From VGRW01 sp031396695 (GTDB taxonomy: Bacteria > Myxococcota_A > UBA9160 > SZUA-336): a stretch of 64,000 bases of DNA. The stretch spans positions 23,512 through 87,511 of the forward strand of contig JANNLG010000069.1 of NCBI GenBank assembly GCA_031396695.1, in the 5' to 3' direction. The first letter of the stretch is position 1. Each line of letters starts with the position of its first letter. Below the pieces are notes generated by a model. It made no database searches, was not told where the DNA came from, and worked only from the letters and a program-made list of their open reading frames with translations. Made by a program: the position numbers and the translations under genes. Below are positions 41,464 through 49,618 of this stretch, piece by piece.

Positions 41464-42836
41464 GGGCCGAGAGGATCTCGAGCAGCGTCGCGCCCTGGCG
41501 GCAACGGCTGAGCGAGCGTCTGCAGAGTGCAGTCACGCGAGGGGTGATCTGGACGACCGGCGGCTACGGAGTCGATCAGGCGCTGCGGCTGGCCGCCAAT
41601 CTGATCGTGACTCGCCTGCTGACTCCCGAAGCCTTCGGTCTGATGGCGATCGTCAGCACGTTGCTGATCGGGGCACAGATGATCTCGGACACCGGGATCG
41701 TCCAGACCTTGGTTCAGCGCAGGGACCCACCCGACCGCGACCTCTTGAATACGGCCTGGGCGATCCATGCGCTGCGCGGCCTCGTGCTGTTCGTCGTGCT
41801 CGCGCTGCTCGCGCGGCCGATCGCGAGCTGGTATGGGGAGCCCGCGCTGGTCGGGCTGCTGACGTTCTGCGCCACCGCGGTGTTGCTCGAAGGGCTGTGG
41901 TCGACGGGCAAATTCGTCGCGACACGCGAGATGGCGCTCCGGCGCCTGGTCGTGTTCGACCTGGTCGTTCAGCTCTCGGGTCTAGCGATCATGATCGCGT
42001 GCGCCTGGATGTATCGCTCGGTCTGGGCGCTCGCGGCGGGACTGGTCACGTCGAGCGCGTTGGGCCTCGTGCTATCGCACTGGATGTTCCCGCGCCGCGG
42101 CGCACGCCTCGCTTGGACTCGCGGCTACACACAGGAGCTGGTGCGCTTCGGACGCTGGCTGCTGCCGAGCACCGTTCTCTTGTTCGTGATCCTGCGCAGC
42201 GACCGTCTTCTGATCGGGAAGGGCATGTCCGTCGGCGAGCTCGGTGCCTACAACATCGCCTGCTTCGTCCCGCTGATGGTCGTCGCGATCGTGGGGCAGG
42301 TGAGTCACAACGTTCTGTTCCCGGTGTTCTCTCGCCTGGGTGAGGGCGGGAGATCGCAGCTCCGGGTCGAGATCGAGAAGAAGCGCGCGACCTTTCTGCT
42401 GCTCGCGGTCCCGCTACTCAGCCTGGTCGCGGTCTACGGCGACTGGCTCGTGGCCGCGCTGTACGACGAGCGCTACCACGAGGCGGGCTGGATGCTGCGC
42501 GTGTTGGCATGTGGAGCGGTCTTCGCGAGCGCGAACGAGAACGCCTTGCCCGTTCTGCTCGCGCTCGGCGACCCCTACCGCCGCTTCCTGGTGCTGGTCG
42601 GTAGTGGAATCCTGTTCGTGGCTGCGATCTTGCTGGGCGGTGCGCTCTTCGGCGGGCCCGGCTTCGTCGTCGGTGTAGCAGTCGCGCCGGCGCTCGCCTA
42701 CCCGGTCGTGGCCTGGGGCCTGGCCCGACACGGTGTATGGACGCCGAAGGTGGACCTGCTCGCGTTCTCTGCCGCGGCGGCCACGATCGTCGTGCTGAGT
42801 GTTTTGCGCCACGGCTTTCCGACCGTGCCGCACTGA
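41460..42836 (+). CDS. Lipid-linked oligosaccharide flippase (Wzx/Polysacc_synt family)
   Basis: 458 residues from GTG 41460, with GGAG 9 bases upstream; GTGA overlaps the previous stop. The N-terminal segment TRGVIWTTGGYGVDQALRLAANLIVTRLLTPEAFGLMAIVSTLL is the family signature, including TRLLTPEAFG. Around 12 membrane segments follow, and MSVGELGAYNIACFVPLM lies in the middle. It would carry the lipid-linked repeat unit across the inner membrane for Wzy/Wzz polymerisation. Confidence 0.9.
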   Translation: MRAERISSSVAPWRQRLSERLQSAVTRGVIWTTGGYGVDQALRLAANLIVTRLLTPEAFGLMAIVSTLLIGAQMISDTGIVQTLVQRRDPPDRDLLNTAWAIHALRGLVLFVVLALLARPIASWYGEPALVGLLTFCATAVLLEGLWSTGKFVATREMALRRLVVFDLVVQLSGLAIMIACAWMYRSVWALAAGLVTSSALGLVLSHWMFPRRGARLAWTRGYTQELVRFGRWLLPSTVLLFVILRSDRLLIGKGMSVGELGAYNIACFVPLMVVAIVGQVSHNVLFPVFSRLGEGGRSQLRVEIEKKRATFLLLAVPLLSLVAVYGDWLVAALYDERYHEAGWMLRVLACGAVFASANENALPVLLALGDPYRRFLVLVGSGILFVAAILLGGALFGGPGFVVGVAVAPALAYPVVAWGLARHGVWTPKVDLLAFSAAAATIVVLSVLRHGFPTVPH

Positions 42837-42882
42837 TATGCTCGGTCGTACACACACCGGCGACGACCGACGAGAGCAGAGC

Positions 42883-44220
42883 ATGAACAAGCGACTGCGT
42901 ATCTTGGCGATTCTGCTGCTCGCAGGGATCGCGAGTCCGAAAACCGGTCTCACCGACGTGCAGCCCGGCGACGTCGTCACCGCCGCGAACGCGGAGCAGG
43001 TGCGCGGTCTCGTTCCGGAAGAGCTCGCGCCCTTCACGATCGACGGCTTCCCCGAGCTAGAGATGAAGATCGTGGCGACCGAGGCGTACCCGGTGCATCC
43101 GAAGTACGTCGAGGCAACGGTGAAGTACGCTTGCCAGGCTTCGCTCGGCCCGCGGGGAGAGGTCGTGAACTACACCGCCGGGCAGCCGTTTCCGTTCTCC
43201 GAGTGGGCGAAGTCGGCGACGGATCACCGCTGCGACCTGACGGCCGACGATCCGCAGTTCGGCGCGAAGCTGGCCTGGAACTTCAACTTCCGCTGGCAGG
43301 CGGGCGGAACGCACATGCCCCACACCGGACAGAGCTTCTGGCGTGGGAAGGGCGACAACACCTGGAAGATCGCGCAGGGCGAGTACCGGCGGACCTATTT
43401 CAGCTCTCGTGCCGACCTGTTGCCGGAGACGACGGAGCTGGTGCCGGGCACCAACCTCGAGTTCGCGGAGTACAACGAGACCGTCGATCCGTTCGACATG
43501 CGCGGTCAGCGATTCCTCGTGTACCGCTACCGGAACGCGATCGAGAAGGACGACGACGTCTGGGCGTACGTGCCGTCGCTGCGGCGCGTGCGCCGCATCG
43601 CGTCCAACGAGCGCGCCGACTCGCTGTTCGGCTCGGACTTCACGTTCGAGGATCTCTACCTTTTCTCCGGACTGGTGTGGGAACACGACTGGAGCTTCGA
43701 GGGCGAACCGACCGTGCTCGCGCCGATGGACTCGCAGCGCACGTGCTTTCCGCGCAACGTGCCGGGCTGGAAGCCCGACAGGCTCTCCGAGCTCGGCGAC
43801 GACGAGCAGTTCTTCGCGTGCAAGTTCGGTCCGTATCGCGCGCTGCCCTTCGTCGGCGAGACCTGGCAGAAGCGGACGACCGTCAAGCTCCTGCAAACGC
43901 CGAAGCGCGCGGGACACCCGTACGGCCGGCGACTGCTCTGGTACGACAAGGAGACTTTCTCGCCGATCATGGCGATCTCGTTCGATCGCGAGGCCAAGCC
44001 CTTCCGCGTCAGCTGGTACATCGGCCGCTACAGCGAGAACTCCGGCATCGAAGGCGACCGGGGCGCATTCGTGAATCACCTGGCGGCGTCGATGGTGGTG
44101 AACGTGCGCGACCAGCTCTCGAACTTGTTCCTCTTCTACACCGCGAACGCGCGACGGTTCAGCGCGGCCGAGTCGATCAAGTACTTCGACACCACGCGGC
44201 TCAAGGCGGAGGGGCGCTAG
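42883..44220 (+). CDS. DUF1329 outer-membrane-associated protein
   Basis: 445 residues. A signal peptide (KRLRILAILLLAGIAS) leads into residues about 25-440, which match the DUF1329 pattern: FPELEMKIVATEAYPVHPKYVEAT, GGTHMPHTGQSFWRGKGDNTWKIAQGEYRRTYF, DPFDMRGQRFLVYRYR, WAYVPSLRRVRRI, SLFGSDFTFEDLYLFSG and KRAGHPYGRRLLWYDKETF. The fold is LolA-like (lipoprotein-sorting). In other bacteria DUF1329 genes sit with MMPL transporters and DUF1302 proteins; here it directly follows Wzx with none of these. The role is unknown. Confidence 0.88.
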   Translation: MNKRLRILAILLLAGIASPKTGLTDVQPGDVVTAANAEQVRGLVPEELAPFTIDGFPELEMKIVATEAYPVHPKYVEATVKYACQASLGPRGEVVNYTAGQPFPFSEWAKSATDHRCDLTADDPQFGAKLAWNFNFRWQAGGTHMPHTGQSFWRGKGDNTWKIAQGEYRRTYFSSRADLLPETTELVPGTNLEFAEYNETVDPFDMRGQRFLVYRYRNAIEKDDDVWAYVPSLRRVRRIASNERADSLFGSDFTFEDLYLFSGLVWEHDWSFEGEPTVLAPMDSQRTCFPRNVPGWKPDRLSELGDDEQFFACKFGPYRALPFVGETWQKRTTVKLLQTPKRAGHPYGRRLLWYDKETFSPIMAISFDREAKPFRVSWYIGRYSENSGIEGDRGAFVNHLAASMVVNVRDQLSNLFLFYTANARRFSAAESIKYFDTTRLKAEGR

Positions 44221-44244
44221 GTCCTCGCGGGAGTGCGGGTCGCG

Positions 44245-45663
44245 CTACGCGAAGCGCACGTATTCGAAGTCGAGCGGCTGATCGCCGATCCGGTGCGACG
44301 GCGCGGCGATCCAGTTCGCGCAGCGACCGCGCTCGAGCACGGGCGCGGACTGCAGACTCGCGAGGTACTCCCCGTCCGCTGCGGTCGGCAGGTGCGACTG
44401 CGCCTCTGGCGCGTCCCGCGCCGGCGTGCCGTCGGGCCGGAACGCGACGCCCGCGAACGGGCCGATCTTGCGGTTGAAGCGGGGACTCGGCAGGCGGATC
44501 TCGAAGTCGATGCCCGCGCGCGCGAGCGTCTGGTTCCAGTTCGAGACCGACTTCTCGCACTCTCTCACGTAGGCATCTTGCAGCAGCGCATTGGTCGCAC
44601 GGCGCAGCGGCACCGGCTCGCGCTCGATTGTGCCGTCCGCGCCGGGTTTCTCGACGTCGTAGGTGCCGTCGAGCAGCGTGTGGTCGTCGTACACGCCGGG
44701 CTTCGACTCCTGGTAGCGGCCTTTCAGCCCGGTCGCGAAGTAGGTCGCGGCGTTCGACGAATTCGGATTGCCGAACAGGTCGAGGCTCTCCGAGAACCAG
44801 TGGTTCACGAAGCGCTGCAGCAGCGGCAGATCGATCCCGCCCTGCGCGCGCGCGTCCTCGTTGGAATCGCGCTTCATCAACTCCGCGGTGCGCGCGACGA
44901 TCCGGCGGATGCCCGTCTCGCCCACCGACAGGTGGTGCGCCTCCTCGGTGAGCATGAAGCGGCAGGTGCGGGAGAGCGGGTCGAAGCCCGACTCCGCGAG
45001 CGACGCGAGCTGATACTTGCCGTCGCGATCGGTGAACGTCGCGAAGCAGAAGAAGTCGAGCCAGGTCGAGATCGGCCGGTTGAACGCGCCGAGGATGCGC
45101 GGATGGTCGGGCTCGCCGCTCTGCCGTTCGAGCAGCGCCTCCGCCTCTTCGCGGCCGTCCCGGCCGAAGTGACTGAACAACAGGTAGACCATCGCCCACA
45201 GGTGCCGCGCCTCCTCGACGTTCACCTGCAAAAGGTTCCGCAAGTCGTACAGCGACGGCGCGCGCGCGCCGAGCCGGCGCTGCTGCTCGACGCTGGCGGG
45301 CTCCGTGTCGCCCTGCGTGACGATCAGCCGCCGCAGCGTGGCGCGCAGCTCGCCCGGCACGGTCTGCCACGCGGGCCGGCCCGCTGGGTCGCCGAACGCG
45401 ATCCGACGCTCCGGCTCGGCCGGCGCCAGGAAAATTCCCCAGCGGTAGTCGGCCATCTTCACGTAGTCGTAGTGCGCCCAGCCCTCGCGGTCGACGGAGA
45501 CGGCCGTGCGCAGATAGATCTGGTCGCGCTGCAGACCTTCGGGCCCGCGCTCTTCCCACCAGCGCAGGAACGCCGGCTGCCAGGCCTCGAGCGCCTTGCG
45601 CAGGCGCGCGCCTCCCGCGAGATCGACGTTGTTGGGGATTCGCGCTTGCAGGTCGACGCTCAT
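44245..45663 (-). CDS. boxB: Benzoyl-CoA 2,3-epoxidase subunit BoxB
   Basis: 472 residues, the length of characterised BoxB. It is the diiron oxygenase of the aerobic benzoyl-CoA (box) pathway, converting benzoyl-CoA and O2 to the 2,3-epoxide. The N-terminus (IPNNVDLAGGARLRKALEAWQPAFLRWWEERGP) is characteristic. Iron ligands appear as EEARH (Glu150/151, His154) and EEAHH (Glu240/241, His243/244), the E-x2-H repeats of ferritin-like diiron proteins. It needs the reductase BoxA, not in this window. It is the last gene of the operon, 32 bases after boxC, and convergent with the DUF1329 gene. Confidence 0.95.
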   Translation of the reverse strand: MSVDLQARIPNNVDLAGGARLRKALEAWQPAFLRWWEERGPEGLQRDQIYLRTAVSVDREGWAHYDYVKMADYRWGIFLAPAEPERRIAFGDPAGRPAWQTVPGELRATLRRLIVTQGDTEPASVEQQRRLGARAPSLYDLRNLLQVNVEEARHLWAMVYLLFSHFGRDGREEAEALLERQSGEPDHPRILGAFNRPISTWLDFFCFATFTDRDGKYQLASLAESGFDPLSRTCRFMLTEEAHHLSVGETGIRRIVARTAELMKRDSNEDARAQGGIDLPLLQRFVNHWFSESLDLFGNPNSSNAATYFATGLKGRYQESKPGVYDDHTLLDGTYDVEKPGADGTIEREPVPLRRATNALLQDAYVRECEKSVSNWNQTLARAGIDFEIRLPSPRFNRKIGPFAGVAFRPDGTPARDAPEAQSHLPTAADGEYLASLQSAPVLERGRCANWIAAPSHRIGDQPLDFEYVRFA

Positions 45664-45695
45664 CGGTGTCGCTCCTCGCTCAGGTCCGCTTCACG

Positions 45696-47288
45696 TCAGG
45701 TTCTCTTCCAGTCGAACTTCGCGCGTTCGGGTCGACCGTAGGCGGCGAGCGCGCCGTCGGGCCCGGACGCGTTCGGACGCTGGAAGATCCAGTTCTGCCA
45801 GGCGGAGAGGCGCGCGAAGACCTTCGTCTCGAGCGTCTCCGGGCCGGCGAAGCGCAGATTCGCCTCGAGCCCGGTCAGCGCGTCGGGCGAGAAGCTCGCG
45901 CGTTCCTCGAGCGCGACGCGGATCGTGTCTTCCCAGTCGATGTCGTCGGGCGCTTCGGTGACGAGTCCGAGCGCGAGCGCCTCGGCGCTGCCGATCGAGC
46001 CGCGCAGTGCGAGCGCCCGCTCGAGCGCCGTCGCGTCGCCGTAGAAACGCTGCTCCAGCCGCGAGAGGCCGTTCGCGCGGCGGAACGGCCCGCGGCTCGC
46101 CGCGCCGACCCGGATCGTCGGCGGCGAGGCGCTCTCGCCGAGCATGTAGATCCGATCCGCTGTCAGGGCGAGCTCGAACAGCGCGCCGTGGAAGCACGAG
46201 CCCGAGTCGACCAGAGCAAACACCGAGCGCGCCGAGCACTCGATGCGCTTCAGCACGCGCCCGAACAGCGCGCGCGTCTCGCGCGCCAGCCAGTCGTCGC
46301 CCAGCAGCGCCGCGTCGTCGACCGCTTCACCCTCGCTGCGCAGGATCCACAGGCCGAGCTCGGGATGGTGGAAGCGCAGGCGCAGGAGCGCGTCGTCGAG
46401 CTCGCGCGCGAAGCGCAGCCAGTCGGCGAGCACGCGCGGCGGGTGCACGGTCAACACGGCGCGGTGTCGCTCGGCTTCGAGCTGCACGCGCAGGAAGCGA
46501 TAGCGCAGCTCGGCCTCGGTCTCGCTCGGGGCGAGCGGTTCCAGGCGCACGCCGGCGAGCGCGGCGCGCTCGGGCGGAGCGGTCGCGAGCGCGGCTTCGA
46601 CCTCGCGCTGCACCAGCGCGTCGAACTCGCTCGGCCGGGCGATCGCGTCGACCAGCCGCCACTCGAGCGCGCGCGGCGCACGCACGCCCTCTTCGAGCGT
46701 GCAGAACAGATCGGCCCGATCCGGTCGCACGCGTCGCTTGTCGACCAGGCGCGTGAGCCCGCCCGTGCCCGGCAGCACCGCGAGCAGCGGCAGCTCCGGC
46801 AGGCTGACCGCGGCGCGGCGGTCGTCGACGAGCAGGATCCGCTCGCAGGCGAGCGCGAGCTCGTAGCCGCCGCCGCTCGCCGTGCCGGCCAGCACCGCGA
46901 CGTAGCGCTGCCCCGCGGCCGTCGCGTCCTCGATCGCGAAGCGCGTCTCGTTGGTGAGCTTGCAGAAGTTCACCTTCAGCGCGTGCGACGCGCGCGCGAG
47001 CATGGCGATGTTCGCACCCGCGCAGAATACGTCGGGGCTCGCGCTCTCGATCAGCACGCACGCGACCTCGGGGTGCTCGAAGCGCAGCCGATCCACCGCG
47101 TCGCGCAGCTCGACGTCCACGCCCAGATCGTAGCTGTTGCGCTTGAGCAGCACGCCGTCCATGAGCGCGGACTTCTCATCGACCGCGAGCGTGAGCCGCG
47201 CGACGCGTTCGCGCACGGCCAGTCGCCAGTGCCGCCAGCGCGCGGGTTCGGTCTCGAACGTCGCGGGCGCGCCGTCGGGGACCGTCAT
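45696..47288 (-). CDS. boxC: Benzoyl-CoA-dihydrodiol lyase BoxC (2,3-epoxybenzoyl-CoA dihydrolase)
   Basis: 530 residues. A large crotonase-family enzyme that hydrolyses the epoxide and opens the ring. Two crotonase-like domains are apparent. The first has CVLIESASPDVFCAGANI (oxyanion hole), ASGGGYELALAC and PLLAVLPGTGGLTRL. The second, about residues 280-520, is partly degenerate. Homologues are about 550 residues. The ATG overlaps the stop of benzoate-CoA ligase (ATGA). Together with BoxB this gives 3,4-dehydroadipyl-CoA semialdehyde, which needs an aldehyde dehydrogenase encoded elsewhere. Confidence 0.93.
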   Translation of the reverse strand: MTVPDGAPATFETEPARWRHWRLAVRERVARLTLAVDEKSALMDGVLLKRNSYDLGVDVELRDAVDRLRFEHPEVACVLIESASPDVFCAGANIAMLARASHALKVNFCKLTNETRFAIEDATAAGQRYVAVLAGTASGGGYELALACERILLVDDRRAAVSLPELPLLAVLPGTGGLTRLVDKRRVRPDRADLFCTLEEGVRAPRALEWRLVDAIARPSEFDALVQREVEAALATAPPERAALAGVRLEPLAPSETEAELRYRFLRVQLEAERHRAVLTVHPPRVLADWLRFARELDDALLRLRFHHPELGLWILRSEGEAVDDAALLGDDWLARETRALFGRVLKRIECSARSVFALVDSGSCFHGALFELALTADRIYMLGESASPPTIRVGAASRGPFRRANGLSRLEQRFYGDATALERALALRGSIGSAEALALGLVTEAPDDIDWEDTIRVALEERASFSPDALTGLEANLRFAGPETLETKVFARLSAWQNWIFQRPNASGPDGALAAYGRPERAKFDWKRT

Positions 47289-48781
47289 CCCGACTTCTCG
47301 CGCAGCACGTGGCGGCGGATCTTGCCGGTCACCGTCTTGGGCAGCTCGTCCACGAAGTCCACGCGGCGAGGATACTTGTGCGGCGAGAGGCGCGCCTTCA
47401 CGTACTCCTGCAGCTCGCGCGCGAGCGCGTCGCTCGCGCGCGAAGCGGACCTGAGCACCACGAACGCGCGCGGTTTGAGCAGCCCGTGCTCGTCGCGATC
47501 CGCGACCACCGCGGCCTCGAGCACCGCTTCGTGTGCCGCGAGCGCCGACTCGACCTCGACCGGCGAGACGTACTGGCCGCTCACCTTCATGAGATCGTCG
47601 CTGCGGCCGACGTGCCAGAGCGTGCCGTCCGCCTCGCGCCGGTAGCTGTCACCCGTGCGCAGCCAGCCGGGTGCGAACATGGTGCGCGCGCTCGCCTCGG
47701 ACCGGGCGTGGTAGCGCCGTGCGGCGCTCGGGCCGTACGCGACCAGCGCGCCGATCTCGCCCGGCGCGACATCGCGGTCCGCTTCGTCGACCACGCGCAC
47801 GGCGTAGCCGTCGACCGGTGCGCCGCTCGAGCCCGGGCGCACGGCGCCGGGCCGATTCGACACGAAGATGTGCAGCATCTCCGTTGAGCCCAGCCCGTCC
47901 AGGATCTCCACGCCGAAGCGGTCGCGCCAGCGCTGCCAGAGCGGCGCAGGCAGCGCCTCACCCGCCGAGACGCACAGGCGTACACGACCGAGTGTCGTCG
48001 GCAGCTCGGGATGCGCGAGCATCGCCGCGTACAGCGTCGGCACGCCGAAGAAGACGGTGGGCTCGGCCTCGCGCAGCAGCTCGAAGATCGCTTCCGGCGT
48101 GGGCCGCTCCGGACAGAGCACGACGTCCGCTCCGCACAGGAGAGGAAAGGTCAGCGAGTTTCCGAGTCCGTAGGCGAAGAAGAGCTTCGCGGCGGAGAGC
48201 ACGCGGTCGCCCTCGTCCAAGCCGAGCACCGGCCGCGCGTAGAGCTCGGCGGTGACGGGCAAGTCGACGTGGCGGTGCACCACGCCCTTCGGCTCGCCGG
48301 TCGTGCCGGAGGTGTACAGGAAGAACGCGTCGTCGCCCGCGCGCGTCGGCGCCGCGGCGGGCTCAGTGCCCCGATCGGCGGCGGCTTTGATGCGTGCCAA
48401 CGAGCCGAGCTCCGCCGGTAGCTCGACGTCCGCGACCACCGCGCGCGCGTCACAGTCGCGCGCGATGAACGCGACGTCTTTCGCAGGCAGCAGCGTCGAG
48501 ATCGGCACCGGTACGAAGCCACCGCGCAGCGCGCCCAGGAACGCCGCGTGGAAGAGCGGCGTGTCGCGCAGCACCAGGAGCACGCGCTCGCCGTGCCCGA
48601 GACCCGCGCCCGCGAGCGCGCGCTGCAGCGCGAGCGCATGCGCGAACAGCGCGACGCCCGTCGTGTCGACGCCCGCGCAGCGGATTCGCGCGCGTTCGTC
48701 CGTCTGCACCGTGGCCTCGAGCATGCGCTCGCCCGCGTTGTACGGCGCCTCGTCGCTCGGCACGCTGATCGACGGTTTCAT
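47285..48781 (-). CDS. bclA: Benzoate-CoA ligase (adenylate-forming)
   Basis: 498 residues. ANL-superfamily motifs are present: FFLYTSGTTGEPKGVVHRHVDL (P-loop, near residue 155), FFAYGLGNSLTFPL, LDGLGSTEMLHIFVSN (A5-type motif with Thr-Glu), RTGDSY, and the C-terminal KYPRRVDFVDELPKTVTGKIRR with the catalytic Lys. The spacing and the FAYGLGN...GLGSTEMLHIF signature are those of benzoate-CoA ligases. ATG 48781 is preferred over GTG 48799 because conserved sequence starts there. It lies 30 bases after the SDR gene and feeds benzoyl-CoA to BoxB. Confidence 0.93.
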   Translation of the reverse strand: MKPSISVPSDEAPYNAGERMLEATVQTDERARIRCAGVDTTGVALFAHALALQRALAGAGLGHGERVLLVLRDTPLFHAAFLGALRGGFVPVPISTLLPAKDVAFIARDCDARAVVADVELPAELGSLARIKAAADRGTEPAAAPTRAGDDAFFLYTSGTTGEPKGVVHRHVDLPVTAELYARPVLGLDEGDRVLSAAKLFFAYGLGNSLTFPLLCGADVVLCPERPTPEAIFELLREAEPTVFFGVPTLYAAMLAHPELPTTLGRVRLCVSAGEALPAPLWQRWRDRFGVEILDGLGSTEMLHIFVSNRPGAVRPGSSGAPVDGYAVRVVDEADRDVAPGEIGALVAYGPSAARRYHARSEASARTMFAPGWLRTGDSYRREADGTLWHVGRSDDLMKVSGQYVSPVEVESALAAHEAVLEAAVVADRDEHGLLKPRAFVVLRSASRASDALARELQEYVKARLSPHKYPRRVDFVDELPKTVTGKIRRHVLREKSG

Positions 48782-48811
48782 TCCGCCAGACCCTATCACG
48801 CCCGTGGACGC

Positions 48812-49612
48812 TCAGAACGCGGAGTACCCGCCGTCCGCGACGATCTGCGCGCCGGTGATGAAGATCGACGCGTCGCAGGCGAGAAACGCGATCACCGGCG
48901 CGATGTCCGTCGCGAATCCCATCCGTCCGATCGGCATCTTCTGCAGCCAGTACGCCATCCACTGCTCGATCGAAAGCGGCGCACCGTCGGGACCGCGCAT
49001 CGGTTCGTGCGTGGCGCCGAGGTTGGTGGCGCAGGGCCCGGGGTGCACCGAGTTCACGCGAATCCCGCTCGCGGCGAGCTCGTGTCCCACCGCACGAGAC
49101 AGCATCGCGATCGCGCCTTTCGACGCGCTGTAGGCCGCGTAGCGATCGCCGGCCACCTGACCGTACACCGAAGAGATGTTGACGATCGAGGGCTTGGTGC
49201 CGTGCTTCGCGGCCGTCTCCTTCAGCAGCGGGACGAAGGTGCGCATGCCGACGTACGGCCCCTCGACGTTCACGCGGTACTGCAAGCGAAGATCCTCGAC
49301 GGGCGCTTCCAGGAACCCGCGCGCCAGCATGATCCCGGCATTGTTGACGAGCACGTCGAGTCGTCCGAAACGTTCGCGCACCAGCGCGTGTGCCGTGTGC
49401 CAATCCGCTTCCGAAGTGACGTCTTGGCGTGCGGAAACATGGCCATTGTCCGTGAGCGCCGCGACCGTGACGCCGGCCTGATCGGCGTCGAGATCCGTGG
49501 CCACCACATGTGCGCCGAGGCTCGCCAAAACCTCGCACGTGGAGCGGCCGATGCCGGAACCCGCGCCGGTGACGAGTGCGACGCGGCCCGTGAGATCGAA
49601 AAGCTCGGTCAT
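48812..49612 (-). CDS. Short-chain dehydrogenase/reductase
   Basis: 266 residues, classical SDR. Cofactor motif TGAGSGIGRS near residue 15, NNAGIML near residue 90, catalytic Ser/Tyr/Lys in NISSVYGQ and YSASK near residue 160, and the PG motif HPGPCATNL. The ending ITGAQIVADGGYSAF is usual for beta-ketoacyl-ACP reductase-like SDRs. Co-transcription with the box genes suggests action on an aromatic or hydroxyacyl-CoA intermediate, such as a hydroxy acid or alcohol feeding benzoate; the substrate is not readable. It starts 6 bases after the histidine kinase stop. Confidence 0.88.
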   Translation of the reverse strand: MTELFDLTGRVALVTGAGSGIGRSTCEVLASLGAHVVATDLDADQAGVTVAALTDNGHVSARQDVTSEADWHTAHALVRERFGRLDVLVNNAGIMLARGFLEAPVEDLRLQYRVNVEGPYVGMRTFVPLLKETAAKHGTKPSIVNISSVYGQVAGDRYAAYSASKGAIAMLSRAVGHELAASGIRVNSVHPGPCATNLGATHEPMRGPDGAPLSIEQWMAYWLQKMPIGRMGFATDIAPVIAFLACDASIFITGAQIVADGGYSAF

Positions 49613-49618
49613 CGCGCG

